Positions 48,255 through 61,834 of a stretch of DNA of 64,000 bases are shown here, piece by piece. This stretch comes from Haematobia irritans. Taxonomy: Eukaryota; Arthropoda; Insecta; Diptera; Muscidae. A program made the position numbers and the translations under genes. Below the pieces are notes generated by a model that made no database searches, was not told where the DNA came from, and saw only the letters and a list, made by a program, of their open reading frames with translations. Position 1 is the stretch's first letter. Each line of letters begins with the position of its first letter. Location: assembly GCF_050003625.1 (NCBI RefSeq), contig NC_134397.1:223510537-223574536 (forward strand), in the 5' to 3' direction.

Positions 48255-49699
48255 TTTCATATAAAAATTTCAATTTTTTCAGGATTTGGATGGAATTTTC
48301 GATTTTTTGGGGGTGGTCATGAATTAAGCTCCTTTTCGCTGTAGGACGCATAGTTTAGGAGATATGAGCAAAACAAGTTTTTCATATAAAAATTTCAATT
48401 TTTTCAGGATTTGGATGGAATTTTCGATTTTTTGGGGGTGGCCATGAATTAAGCTCCTTTTCGCTGTAGGACCCATAGTTTAGGAGATATGAGCAAAACA
48501 AGTTTTTCATATAAAAATTTCAATTTTTTCAGGATTTGGATGGAATTTTCGATTTTTTGGGGGTGGTCATGAATTAAGCTCCTTTTCGCTGTAGGACGCA
48601 TAGTTTAGGAGATATGAGCAAAACAAGTTTTTCATATAAAAATTTCAATTTTTTCAGGATTTGGTTGGAATTTTCGATTTTTTGGGGGTGGTCATGAATT
48701 AAGCTCCTTTTCGCTGTAGGACGCATAGTTTAGGAGATATGAGCAAAACAAGTTTTTCATATAAAAATTTCAATTTTTTCAGGATTTGGTTGGAATTTTC
48801 GATTTTTTGGGGGTGGTCATGAATTAGTCTCCTTTTCGCTCTAGGACGCATAGTTTAGGAGATATGAGCAAAACAAGTTTTTCATATAAAAATTTTAAAT
48901 TTTTTCAGGATTTGGATGGAATTTTCTATTTTTTTGTGGTGGTCATGAATTAAGCTCCTTTTCGCTTTAGGACGCATAGTTTAGGAGATATGAGCAAAAC
49001 AAGTTTTTCATATAAAAATTTCAATTTTTTCCAGGATTTGGATGGAATTTTCGCTTTTTTGGTGGTGGTCATGAATTAAGCTCCTTATCGCTCTAGGACG
49101 CATAGTTTAGGAGATATGAGCAAAACAAGTTTTTCATATAAAAATTTCAATTTTTTCAGGATTTGGATGGAATTTTCGATTTTTTGGGGGTGGTCATGAA
49201 TTAAGCTCCTTTTCGCTGTAGGACGCATAGTTTAGGAGATATGAGCAAAACAAGTTTTTCATATAAAAATTTCAATTTTTTCAGGATTTGGTTGGAATTT
49301 TCGATTTTTTGGGGGTGGTCATGAATTAAGCTCCTTTTCGCTCTAGGACGCATAGTTTAGGAGATATGAGCAAAACAAGTTTTTCATATAAAAATTTCAA
49401 TTTTTTCAGGATTTGGATGGAATTTTCGATTTTTTGGGGGTGGTCATGAATTAAGCTCCTTTTCGCTCTAGGACGCATAGTTTAGGAGATATGAGCAAAA
49501 CAAATTTTTCATATAAAAATTTCAATTTTTTCAGGATTTGGTTGGAATTTTCGATTTTTTGGTGGTGGTCATGAATTAAGCTCCTTTTCGCTCTAGGACG
49601 CATAGTTTAGGAGATATGAGCAAAACAAGTTTTTCATATAAAAATTTCAATTTTTTCAGGATTTGGATGGAATTTTCGATTTTTTGGGGGTGGCTATGA
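48255..49699 (+). repeat. Ordinary A, B, C, D and F units
   Basis: Full-length units with one C-D pair (about 48870-49120) in which the C unit begins with the ordinary TTTTTCATATAAAAAT and only then turns into the C form, a recombinant. Nothing else is present. Confidence 0.78.
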
Positions 49700-49818
49700 A
49701 TTAAGCTCCTTTTCGCTGTAGGCCCCTAGTTTAGGAGATATGAGCAAAACAAGTTTTTCATATAAAAATTTCAATTTTTTCAGGATTTGGATGGAATTTT
49801 CGATTTTTTGGGGGTGGT

Positions 49819-49844
49819 CATGAATTAAGCTCATGAATTAAGCT
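49819..49844 (+). repeat. 13-bp tandem duplication
   Basis: CATGAATTAAGCT occurs twice in direct succession in the most conserved part of the unit. Single occurrence in the window as far as I can see. Confidence 0.92.
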
Positions 49845-50841
49845 CCTTTTCGCTTTAGGACGCATAGTTTAGGAGATATGAGCAAAACAAGTTTTTCATA
49901 TAAAAATTTCAATTTTTTCAGGATTTGGTTGGAATTTTCGATTTTTTGGGGGTGGTCATGAATTAAGCTCCTTTTCGCTCTAGGACGCATAGTTTAGGAG
50001 ATATGAGCAAAACAAGTTTTTCATATAAAAATTTCAATTTTTTCAGGATTTGGTTGGAATTTTCGATTTTTTGGGGGTGGTCATGAATTAAGCTCCTTTT
50101 CGCTCTAGGACGCATAGTTTAGGAGATATGGAGAATTAAGCTCCTTTTCGCTGTAGGACGCATAGTTTAGGAGATATGAGCAAAACAAGTTTTTCATATA
50201 AAAATTTCAATTTTTTCAGGATTTGGTTGGAATTTTCGATTTTTTGGGGGTGGTCATGAATTAAGCTCCTTTTCGCTCTAGGACGCATAGTTTAGGAGAT
50301 ATGAGCAAAACAAGTTTTTCATATAAAAATTTCAATTTTTTCAGGATTTGGATGGAATTTTCGATTTTTTGGGGGTGGCCATGAATTAAGCTCCTTTTCG
50401 CTGTAGGACCCATAGTTTAGGAGATATGAGCAAAACAAGTTTTTCATATAAAAATTTCAATTTTTTCAGGATTTGGATGGAATTTTCGATTTTTTGGGGG
50501 TGGTCATGAATTAAGCTCCTTTTCGCTCTAGGACGCATAGTTTAGGAGATATGAGCAAAACAAGTTTTTCATATAAAAATTTCAATTTTTTCAGGATTTG
50601 GTTGGAATTTTCGATTTTGTGGGGGTGGTCATGAATTAAGCTCCTTTTCGCTCTAGGACGCATAGTTTAGGAGATATGAGCAAAACAAGTTTTTCATATA
50701 AAAATTTCAATTTTTTCAGGATTTGGTTGGAATTTTCGATTTTTTGGTGGTGGTCATGAATTAAGCTCCTTTTCGCTCTAGGACGCATAGTTTAGGAGAT
50801 ATGAGCAAAACAAGTTTTTCATATAAAAATTTAAATTTTTT

Positions 50842-50860
50842 CAGGATTTGGTCATGAATT
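50842..50860 (+). repeat. Truncated-unit junction
   Basis: CAGGATTTGG joins directly to TCATGAATTAAG, removing the middle of the unit. TTGG before the break and GTGG at the normal site share GG, so the join is compatible with a two-base microhomology. Confidence 0.87.
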
Positions 50861-51642
50861 AAGCTCCTTTTCGCTCTAGGACGCATAGTTTAGGAGATAT
50901 GAGCAAAACAAGTTTTTTATAAAAAATTTTAAATTTTTTCAGGATTTGGATGGAATTTTCTATTTTTTTGTGGTGGTCATGAATTAAGCTCCTTTTCGCT
51001 GTAGGACGCATAGTTTAGGAGATATGAGCAAAACAAGTTTTTCATATAAAAATTTCATTTTTTCCAGGATTTGGATGGAATTTTCGATTTTTTGGGGGTG
51101 GTCATGAATTAAGCTCCTTTTCGCTCTAGGACGCATAGTTTAGGAGATATGAGCAAAACAAGTTTTTCATATAAAAATTTCAATTTTTTCAGGATTTGGA
51201 TGGAATTTTCGATTTTTTAGGGGTGGTCATGAATTAAGCTCCTTTTCGCTCTAGGACGCATAGTTTAGGAGATATGAGCAAAACAAGCTTTTCATATAAA
51301 AATTGCAATTTTTTCAGGATTTGGTTGGAATTTTCGATTTTTTGGTGGTGGTCATGAATTAAGCTCCTTTTCGCTCTAGGACGCATAGTTTAGGAGATAT
51401 GAGCAAAACAAGTTTTTCATATAAAAATTTCAATTTTTTCAGGATTTGGATGGAATTTTCGATTTTTTGGGGGTGGTCATGAATTAAGCTCCTTTTCGCT
51501 GTAGGACGCATAGTTTGGGAGATATGAGCAAAACAAGTTTTTCATATAAAAATTTCATTTTTTCCAGGATTTGGATGGAATTTTCGATTTTTTGGGGGTG
51601 GTCATGAATTAAGCTCCTTTTCGCTGTAGGACGCATAGTTTA

Positions 51643-51660
51643 GGAGATATGGTCATGAAT
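51643..51660 (+). repeat. Truncated-unit junction
   Basis: GAGATATG joins to GTCATGAATTAAG, skipping the unit end and the next unit's left half. The preceding unit is of type E. No copy elsewhere. Confidence 0.87.
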
Positions 51661-51730
51661 TAAGCTCCTTTTCGCTGTAGGACGCATAGTTTAGGAGATA
51701 TGAGCAAAACAAGTTTTTCATATAAAAATT

Positions 51731-53337
51731 TCAATTTCTTCAGGATTTGGATGGAATTTTCGATTTTTTGGGGGTGGTCATGAATTAAGCTCCTTTTCGC
51801 TGTAGGACGCATAGTTTAGGAGATATGAGCAAAACAAGTTTTTCATATAAAAATTTCAATTTTTTCAGGATTTGGTTGGAATTTTCGATTTTTTGGGGGT
51901 GGTCATGAATTAAGCTCCTTTTCGCTCTAGGACGCATAGTTTAGGAGATATGAGCAAAACAAGTTTTTCATATAAAAATTTCAATTTTTTCAGGATTTGG
52001 ATGGAATTTTCGATTTTTTGGGGGTGGCCATGAATTAAGCTCCTTTTCGCTGTAGGACCCATAGTTTAGGAGATATGAGCAAAACAAGTTTTTCATATAA
52101 AAATTTCAATTTTTTCAGGATTTGGATGGAATTTTCGATTTTTTGGGGGTGGTCATGAATTAAGCTCCTTTTCGCTCTAGGACGCATAGTTTAGGAGATA
52201 TGAGCAAAACAAGTTTTTCATATAAAAATTTCAATTTTTTCAGGATTTGGTTGGAATTTTCGATTTTTTGGGGGTGGTCATGAATTAAGCTCCTTTTCGC
52301 TCTAGGACGCATAGTTTAGGAGATATGAGCAAAACAAGTTTTTCATATAAAAATTTCAATTTTTTCAGGATTTGGTTGGAATTTTCGATTTTTTGGTGGT
52401 GGTCATGAATTAAGCTCCTTTTCGCTCTAGGAGGCATAGTTTAGGAGATATGAGCAAAACAAGTTTTTCATATAAAAATTTAAATTTTTTCAGGATTTGG
52501 ATGGAATTTTCGATTTTTTGGGGGTGGCCATGAATTAAGCTCCTTTTCGCTGTAGGACCCATAGTTTAGGAGATATGAGCAAGACAAGTTTTTCATATAA
52601 AAATTTCAATTTTTTCAGGATTTGGATGGAATTTTCGATTTTTTGGGGGTGGTCATGAATTAAGCTCCTTTTCGCTGTAGGACGCATAGTTTAGGAGATA
52701 TGAGCAAAACAAGTTTTTCATATAAAAATTTCAATTTTTTCAGGATTTGGTTGGAATTTTCGATTTTTTGGGGGTGGTCATGAATTAAGCTTCTTTTCGC
52801 TCTAGGACGCATAGTTTAGGAGATATGAGCAAAACAAGTTTTTCATATAAAAATTTAAATTTTTTCAGGATTTGGATGGAATTTTCGATTTTTTGGTGGT
52901 GGTCATGAATTAAGCTCCTTTTCGCTGTAGGACGCATAGTTTAGGAGATATGAGCAAAACAAGTTTTTCATATAAAAATTTCAATTTTTTCAGGATTTGG
53001 TTGGAATTTTCGATTTTTTGGGGGTGGTCATGAATTAAGCTCCTTTTCGCTCTAGGACGCATAGTTTAGGAGATATGAGCAAAACAAGTTTTTCATATAA
53101 AAATTTCAATTTTTTCAGGATTTGGATGGAATTTTCGATTTTTTGGGGGTGGTCATGAATTAAGCTCCTTTTCGCTCTAGGACGCATAGTTTAGGAGATA
53201 TGAGCAAAACAAGTTTTTCATATAAAAATTTCAATTTTTTCAGGATTTGGATGGAATTTTCGATTTTTTGGGGGTGGTCATGAATTAAGCTCCTTTTCGC
53301 TCTAGGACGCATAGTTTAGGAGATATGAGCAAAACAA
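51731..53337 (+). repeat. Ordinary A, B and F units
   Basis: Two type F units with GACCCAT ends lie near 52031 and 52531, 500 bp apart, consistent with a four-unit duplication. Other changes are isolated single bases, such as GAGGCAT near 52432 and GCAAGACAAG near 52579. Confidence 0.75.
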
Positions 53338-54590
53338 GTTTTTTATAAAAAATTTTAAATTTTTTCAGGATTTGGATGGAATTTTCTATTTTTTGTGGTG
53401 GTCATGAATTAAGCTCCTTTTCGCTGTAGGACGCATAGTTTAGGAGATATGAGCAAAACAAGTTTTTCATATAAAAATTTCATTTTTTCCAGGATTTGGA
53501 TGGAATTTTCGATTTTTTGGGGGTGGTCATGAATTAAGCTCCTTTTCGCTCTAGGACGCATAGTTTAGGAGATATGAGCAAAACAAGTTTTTCATATAAA
53601 AATTTCAATTTTTTCAGGATTTGGATGGAATTTTCGATTTTTTGGGGGTGGTCATGAATTAAGCTCCTTTTCGCTCTAGGACGCATAGTTTAGGAGATAT
53701 GAGCAAAACAAGTTTTTCATATAAAAATTTCAATTTTTTCAGGATTTGGTTGGAATTTTCGATTTTTTGGGGGTGGTCATGAATTAAGCTCCTTTTCGCT
53801 GTAGGACGCATAGTTTAGGAGATATGAGCAAAACAAGTTTTTCATATAAAAATTTCAATTTTTTCATGATTTGGATGGAATTTTCGATTTTTTGGGGGTG
53901 GTCATGAATTAAGCTCCTTTTCGCTCTAGGACGCATAGTTTAGGAGATATGAGCAAAACAAGTTTTTTATAAAAAATTTTAAATTTTTTCAGGATTTGGA
54001 TGGAATTTTCTATTTTTTTGTGGTGGTCATGAATTAAGCTCCTTTTCGCTGTAGGACGCATAGTTTAGGAGATATGAGCAAAACAAGTTTTTCATATAAA
54101 AATTTCATTTTTTCCAGGATTTGGATGGAATTTTCGATTTTTTGGGGGTGGTCATGAATTAAGCTCCTTTTCGCTCTAGGACGCATAGTTTAGGAGATAT
54201 GAGCAAAACAAGTTTTTCATATAAAAATTTCAATTTTTTCAGGATTTGGATGGAATTTTCGATTTTTTGGGGGTGGTCATGAATTAAGCTCCTTTTCGCT
54301 CTAGGACGCATAGTTTAGGAGATATGAGCAAAACAAGTTTTTCATATAAAAATTTCAATTTTTTCAGGATTTGGTTGGAATTTTCGATTTTTTGGGGGTG
54401 GTCATGAATTAAGCTCCTTTTCGCTCTAGGACGCATAGTTTAGGAGATATGAGCAAAACAAGTTTTTCATATAAAAATTTCAATTTTTTCATGATTTGGA
54501 TGGAATTTTCGATTTTTTGGGGGTGGTCATGAATTAAGCTCCTTTTCGCTCTAGGACGCATAGTTTAGGAGATATGAGCAAAACAAGTTT
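53338..54590 (+). repeat. 625-bp (five-unit) tandem duplication
   Basis: A C, E, A, B, A series starting at 53338 is repeated from 53962. The private variant TTTTTTCATGATTTGG at 53865 recurs at 54490. The two copies differ by one T in the type C unit (six T at 53391 against seven at 54011) and by CGCTGTAGG against CGCTCTAGG in one unit. Confidence 0.87.
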
Positions 54591-56890
54591 TTCATATAAA
54601 AATTTCAATTTTTTCAGGATTTGGTTGGAATTTTCGATTTTTTGGTGGTGGTCATGAATTAAGCTCCTTTTCGCTCTAGGACGCATAGTTTAGGAGATAT
54701 GAGCAAAACAAGTTTTTCATATAAAAATTTCAATTTTTTCAGGATTTGGATGGAATTTTCGATTTTTTGGGGGTGGCCATGAATTAAGCTCCTTTTCGCT
54801 GTAGGACCCATAGTTTAGGAGATATGAGCAAAACAAGTTTTTCATATCAAAATTTCAATTTTTTCAGGATTTGGATGGAATTTTCGATTTTTTGGGGGTG
54901 GTCATGAATTAAGCTCCTTTTCGCTGTAGGACGCATAGTTTAGGAGATATGAGCAAAACAAGTTTTTCATATAAAAATTTCAATTTTTTCAGGATTTGGA
55001 TGGAATTTTCGATTTTTTGGGGGTGGTCATGAATTAAGCTCCTTTTCGCTGTAGGACGCATAGTTTAGGAGATATGAGCAAAACAAGTTTTTCATATAAA
55101 AATTTCAATTTTTTCAGGATTTGGTTGGAATTTTCGATTTTTTGGGGGTGGTCATGAATTAAGCTCCTTTTCGCTCTAGGACGCATAGTTTAGGAGATAT
55201 GAGCAAAACACGTTTTTCATATAAAAATTTCAATTTTTTCAGGATTTGGTTGGAATTTTCGATTTTTTGGGGGTGGTCATGAATTAAGCTCCTTTTCGCT
55301 CTAGGACGCATAGTTTAGGAGATATGAGCAAAACAAGTTTTTCATATAAAAATTTCAATTTTTTCAGGATTTGGTTGGAATTTTCGATTTTTTGGGGGTG
55401 GTCATGAATTAAGCTCCTTTTCGCTCTAGGACGCATAGTTTAGAAGATATGAGCAAAACAAGTTTTTCATATAAAAATTTCAATTTTTTCAGGATTTGGA
55501 TGGAATTTTCGATTTTTTGGGGGTGGTCATGAATTAAGCTCGTTTTCGCTCTAGGACGCATAGTTTAGGAGATATGAGCAAAACAAGTTTTTCATATAAA
55601 AATTTCAATTTTTTCAGGATTTGGATGGAATTTTCGATTTTTTGGGGGTGGTCATGAATTAAGCTACTTTTCGCTCTAGGACGCATAGTTTAGGAGATAT
55701 GAGCAAAACAAGTTTTTCATATAAAAATTTCAATTTTTTCAGGATTTGGTTGGAATTTTCGATTTTTTGGGGGTGGTCATGAATTAAGCTCCTTTTCGCT
55801 CTAGGACGCATAGTTTAGGAGATATGAGCAAAACAAGTTTTTTATAAAAAATTTTAAATTTTTCAGGATTTGGATGGAATTTTCGATTTTTTGGTGGTGG
55901 TCATGAATTAAGCTCCTTTCCGCTGTAGGATGCATAGTTTAGGAGATATGAGCAAAACAAGTTTTTCATATAAAAATTTCAATTTTTTCAGGATTTGGTT
56001 GGAATTTTCGATTTTTTGGGGGTGGTCATGAATTAAGCTCCTTTTCGCTCTAGGACGCATAGTTTAGGAGATATGAGCAAAACAAGTTTTTCATATAAAA
56101 ATTTCAATTTTTTCAGGATTTGGATGGAATTTTCGATTTTTTGGGGGTGGTCATGAATTAAGCTCCTTTTCGCTCTAGGACGCATAGTTTAGGAGATATG
56201 AGCAAAACAAGTTTTTTATAAAAAATTTTAAATTTTTTCAGGATTTGGATGGAATTTTCTATTTTTTTGTGGTGGTCATGAATTAAGCTCCTTTTCGCTT
56301 TAGGACGCATAGTTTAGGAGATATGAGCAAAACAAGTTTTTCATATAAAAATTTCAATTTTTTCCAGGATTTGGATGGAATTTTCGCTTTTTTGGTGGTG
56401 GTCATGAATTAAGCTCCTTTTCGCTCTAGGACGCATAGTTTAGGAGATATGAGCAAAACAAGTTTTTCATATAAAAATTTCAATTTTTTCAGGATTTGGA
56501 TGGAATTTTCGATTTTTTGGGGGTGGTCATGAATTAAGCTCCTTTTCGCTCTAGGACGCATAGTTTAGGAGATATGAGCAAAACAAGTTTTTTATAAAAA
56601 ATTTTAAATTTTTCAGGATTTGGATGGAATTTTCTATTTTTTTGTGGTGGTCATGAATTAAGCTCCTTTTCGCTCTAGGACGCATAGTTTAGGAGATATG
56701 AGCAAAACAAGTTTTTCATATAAAAATTTCATTTTTTCCAGGATTTGGATGGAATTTTCGATTTTTTGGGGGTGGTCATGAATTAAGCTCCTTTTCGCTC
56801 TAGGACGCATAGTTTAGGAGATATGAGCAAAACAAGTTTTTCATATAAAAATTTCAATTTTTTCAGGATTTGGATGGAATTTTCGATTTT
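54591..56890 (+). repeat. A, B and C units with scattered single-base variants
   Basis: Two type C left parts with one T fewer (AAATTTTTCAGG), at about 55838 and 56588, are 750 bp or six units apart and probably share ancestry. The first of them carries an ordinary right half. GCTACTTTTCGC appears at 55663 without the GATCAAAAC partner seen further right. Satellite only. Confidence 0.75.
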
Positions 56891-57805
56891 TTGGGGGTGG
56901 TCATGAATTAAGCTACTTTTCGCTCTAGGACGCATAGTTTAGGAGATATGATCAAAACAAGTTTTTCATATAAAAATTTCAATTTTTTCAGGATTTGGAT
57001 GGAATTTTCGATTTTTTGGGGGTGGTCATGAATTAAGCTCCTTTTCGCTCTAGGACGCATAGTTTAGGAGATATGAGCAAAACAAGTTTTTCATATAAAA
57101 ATTTCAATTTTTTCAGGATTTGGATGGAATTTTCGATTTTTTGGGGGTGGTCATGAATTAAGCTCCTTTTCGCTCTAGGACGCATAGTTTAGGAGATATG
57201 AGCAAAACAAGTTTTTTATAAAAAATTTTAAATTTTTTCAGGATTTGGATGGAATTTTCTATTTTTTTGTGGTGGTCATGAATTAAGCTCCTTTTCGCTC
57301 TAGGACGCATAGTTTAGGAGATATGAGCAAAACAAGTTTTTCATATAAAAATTTCAATTTTTTCAGGATTTGGATGGAATTTTCGATTTTTTGGGGGTGG
57401 TCATGAATTAAGCTCCTTTTCGCTGTAGGACGCATAGTTTAGGAGATATGAGCAAAACAAGTTTTTCTTATAAAAATTTCAATTTTTTCAGGATTTGGTT
57501 GGAATTTTCGATTTTTTGGGGGTGGTCATGAATTAAGCTCCTTTTCGCTCTAGGACGCATAGTTTAGGAGATATGAGCAAAACAAGTTTTTCATATAAAA
57601 ATTTCAATTTTTTCAGGATTTGGATGGAATTTTCGATTTTTTGGGGGTGGTCATGAATTAAGCTCCTTTTCGCTCTAGGACGCATAGTTTAGGAGATATG
57701 AGCAAAACAAGTTTTTCATATAAAAATTTCAATTTTTTCAGGATTTGGTTGGAATTTTCGATTTTTTGGTGGTGGTCATGAATTAAGCTCCTTTTCGCTC
57801 TAGGA

Positions 57806-57835
57806 CGCATAGTTTAGGACCCATAGTTTAGGAGA
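57806..57835 (+). repeat. 14-bp step-back at a TAGGA direct repeat
   Basis: GCATAGTTTAGGA is followed by CCCATAGTTTAGGAG, so the sequence stepped back one TAGGA. The unit normally has TAGGA at positions 90 and 104, 14 bp apart, which explains the step. The same form occurs near 60145-60174 through the larger duplication. The CCCATAG indicates that a type F unit took part. Confidence 0.87.
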
Positions 57836-59370
57836 TATGAGCAAAACAAGTTTTTCATATAAAAATTTCAATTTTTTCAGGATTTGGATGGAATTTTCGA
57901 TTTTTTGGGAGTGGTCATGAATTAAGCTCCTTTTCGCTGTAGGACGCATAGTTTAGGAGATATGAGCAAAACAAGTTTTTCATATAAAAATTTCAATTTT
58001 TTCAGGATTTGGTTGGAATTTTCGATTTTTTGGGGGTGGTCATGAATTAAGTTCCTTTTCGCTCTAGGACGCATAGTTTAGGAGATATGAGCAAAACAAG
58101 TTTTTCATATAAAAATTTCAATTTTTTCAGGATTTGGTTGGAATTTTCGATTTTTTGGGGGTGGTCATGAATTAAGCTCCTTTTCGCTCTAGGACGCATA
58201 GTTTAGGAGATATGAGCAAAACAAGTTTTTTATAAAAAATTTTAAATTTTTTCAGGATTTGGATGGAATTTTCTATTTTTTTGTGGTGGTCATGAATTAA
58301 GCTCCTTTTCGCTCTAGGACGCATAGTTTAGGAGATATGAGCAAAACAAGTTTTTCATATAAAAATTTCAATTTTTTCAGGATTTGGATGGAATTTTCGA
58401 TTTTTTGGGGGTGGTCATGAATTAAGCTCCTTTTCGCTGTAGGACGCATAGTTTAGGAGATATGAGCAAAACAAGTTTTTCATATAAAAATTTCAATTTT
58501 TTCAGAATTTGGTTGGAATTTTCGATTTTTTGGGGGTGGTCATGAATTAAGCTCCTTTTCGCTCTAGGACGCATAGTTTAGGAGATATGAGCAAAACAAG
58601 TTTTTCATATAAAAATTTCAATTTTTTCAGGATTTGGATGGAATTTTCGATTTTTTGGGGGTGGTCATGAATTAAGCTCCTTTTCGCTCTAGGACGCATA
58701 GTTTAGGAGATATGAGCAAAACAAGTTTTTCATATAAAAATTTCAATTTTTTCAGGATTTGGTTGGAATTTTCGATTTTTTGGGGGTGGTCATGAATTAA
58801 GCTCCTTTTCGCTCTAGGACGCATAGTTTAGGAGATATGAGCAAAACAAGTTTTTCATATAAAAATTTCAATTTTTTCAGGATTTGGACGGAATTTTCGA
58901 TTTTTTGGGGGTGGTCATGAATTAAGCTCCTTTTCGCTCTAGGACGCATAGTTTAGGAGATATGAGCAAAACAAGTGTTTTATAAAAAATTTTAAATTTT
59001 TTCAGGATTTGGATGGAATTTTCTATTTTTTTGTGGTGGTCATGAATTAAGCTCCTTTTCGCTTTAGGACACATAGTTTAGGAGATATGAGCAAAACAAG
59101 TTTTTCATATAAAAATTTCAATTTTTTCCAGGATTTGGATGGAATTTTCGATTTTTTGGTGGTGGTCATGAATTAAGCTCCTTTTCGCTCTAGGACGCAT
59201 AGTTTAGGAGATATGAGCAAAACAAGTTTTTCATATACAAATTTCAATTTTTTCAGGATTTGGTTGGAATTTTCGATTTTTTGGGGGTGGTCATGAATTA
59301 AGCTCCTTTTCGCTCTAGGACGCATAGTTTAGGAGATATGAGCAAAACAAGTTTTTTATAAAAAATTTTA

Positions 59371-59390
59371 AATTTTTTCCTTTTCGCTCT
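59371..59390 (+). repeat. Truncated-unit junction at the edge of the 2464-bp block
   Basis: AAATTTTTTC of a type C unit joins directly to CTTTTCGCTCTAGG, so about half a unit is lost. Its copy at 61835-61854 ends the second block. Directly after it the two copies differ (GCTACTTTTCGC against GCTCCTTTTCGC), so this join may mark the duplication boundary. Confidence 0.87.
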
Positions 59391-60144
59391 AGGACGCATA
59401 GTTTAGGAGATATGAGCAAAACAAGTTTTTCATATAAAAATTTCAATTTTTTCAGGATTTGGATGGAATTTTCGATTTTTTGGGGGTGGTCATGAATTAA
59501 GCTACTTTTCGCTCTAGGACGCATAGTTTAGGAGATATGATCAAAACAAGTTTTTCATATAAAAATTTCAATTTTTTCAGGATTTGGATGGAATTTTCGA
59601 TTTTTTGGGGGTGGTCATGAATTAAGCTCCTTTTCGCTCTAGGACGCATAGTTTAGGAGATATGAGCAAAACAAGTTTTTTATAAAAAATTTTAAATTTT
59701 TTCAGGATTTGGATGGAATTTTCTATTTTTTTGTGGTGGTCATGAATTAAGCTCCTTTTCGCTCTAGGACGCATAGTTTAGGAGATATGAGCAAAACAAG
59801 TTTTTCATATAAAAATTTCAATTTTTTCAGGATTTGGATGGAATTTTCGATTTTTTGGGGGTGGTCATGAATTAAGCTCCTTTTCGCTGTAGGACGCATA
59901 GTTTAGGAGATATGATCAAAACAAGTTTTTCATATAAAAATTTCAATTTTTTCAGGATTTGGATGGAATTTTCGATTTTTTGGGGGTGGTCATGAATTAA
60001 GCTCCTTTTCGCTCTAGGACGCATAGTTTAGGAGATATGAGCAAAACAAGTTTTTCATATAAAAATTTCAATTTTTTCAGGATTTGGTTGGAATTTTCGA
60101 TTTTTTGGTGGTGGTCATGAATTAAGCTCCTTTTCGCTCTAGGA

Positions 60145-60174
60145 CGCATAGTTTAGGACCCATAGTTTAGGAGA
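60145..60174 (+). repeat. 14-bp step-back, duplicated copy
   Basis: Counterpart of 57806-57835 at an offset of 2339. Confidence 0.87.
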
Positions 60175-61834
60175 TATGAGCAAAACAAGTTTTTCATATA
60201 AAAATTTCAATTTTTTCAGGATTTGGATGGAATTTTCGATTTTTTGGGAGTGGTCATGAATTAAGCTCCTTTTCGCTGTAGGACGCATAGTTTAGGAGAT
60301 ATGAGCAAAACAAGTTTTTCATATAAAAATTTCAATTTTTTCAGGATTTGGTTGGAATTTTCGATTTTTTGGGGGTGGTCATGAATTAAGCTCCTTTTCG
60401 CTCTAGGACGCATCGTTTAGGAGATATGAGCAAAACAAGTTTTTCATATAAAAATTTCAATTTTTTCAGGATTTGGTTGGAATTTTCGATTTTTTGGGGG
60501 TGGTCATGAATTAAGCTCCTTTTCGCTCTAGGACGCATAGTTTAGGAGATATGAGCAAAACAAGTTTTTTATAAAAAATTTTAAATTTTTTCAGGATTTG
60601 GATGGAATTTTCTATTTTTTTGTGGTGGTCATGAATTAAGCTCCTTTTCGCTCTAGGACGCATAGTTTAGGAGATATGAGCAAAACAAGTTTTTCATATA
60701 AAAATTTCAATTTTTTCAGGATTTGGATGGAATTTTCGATTTTTTGGGGGTGGTCATGAATTAAGCTCCTTTTCGCTGTAGGACGCATAGTTTAGGAGAT
60801 ATGAGCAAAACAAGTTTTTCATATAAAAATTTCAATTTTTTCAGAATTTGGTTGGAATTTTCGATTTTTTGGGGGTGGTCATGAATTAAGCTCCTTTTCG
60901 CTCTAGGACGCATAGTTTAGGAGATATGAGCAAAACAAGTTTTTCATATAAAAATTTCAATTTTTTCAGGATTTGGATGGAATTTTCGATTTTTTGGGGG
61001 TGGTCATGAATTAAGCTCCTTTTCGCTCTAGGACGCATAGTTTAGGAGATATGAGCAAAACAAGTTTTTCATATAAAAATTTCAATTTTTTCAGGATTTG
61101 GATGGAATTTTCGATTTTTTGGGGGTGGTCATGAATTAAGCTCCTTTTCGCTCTAGGACGCGTAGTTTAGGAGATATGAGCAAAACAAGTTTTTTATAAA
61201 AAATTTTAAATTTTTTCAGGATTTGGATGGAATTTTCTATTTTTTTGTGGTGGTCATGAATTAAGCTCCTTTTCGCTTTAGGACACATAGTTTAGGAGAT
61301 ATGAGCAAAACAAGTTTTTCATATAAAAATTTCAATTTTTTCCAGGATTTGGATGGAATTTTCGATTTTTTGGTGGTGGTCATGAATTAAGCTCCTTTTC
61401 GCTCTAGGACGCATAGTTTAGGAGATATGAGCAAAACAAGTTTTTCATATAAAAATTTCAATTTTTTCAGGATTTGGTTGGAATTTTCGATTTTTTGGGG
61501 GTGGTCATGAATTAAGCTCCTTTTCGCTCTAGGACGCATAGTTTAGGAGATATGAGCAAAACAAGTTTTTCATATAAAAATTTCAATTTTTTCAGGAGTT
61601 GGATGGAATTTTCGATTTTTTGGTGGTGGTCATGAATTAAGCTCCTTTTCGCTGTAGGACGCATAGTTTAGGAGATATGAGCAAAACAAGTTTTTCATAT
61701 ACAAATTTCAATTTTTTCAGGATTTGGTTGGAATTTTCGATTTTTTGGGGGTGGTCATGAATTAAGCTCCTTTTCGCTCTAGGACGCATAGTTTAGGAGA
61801 TATGAGCAAAACAAGTTTTTTATAAAAAATTTTA

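Larger units (their letters stand above)
49700..51730 (+). repeat. Segment rich in broken unit junctions
   Basis: Four rearranged joins and one damaged unit end lie within 2 kb: CGCTGTAGGCCCCTAG (49716-49731), a 13-bp duplication (49819-49844), GATATGGAGAATTAAGC (50125-50141), CAGGATTTGGTCATGAATT (50842-50860) and GAGATATGGTCATGAATT (51643-51660). The joins have at most a few shared bases. Elsewhere in the homogeneous part such joins occur far less densely. Confidence 0.82.
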
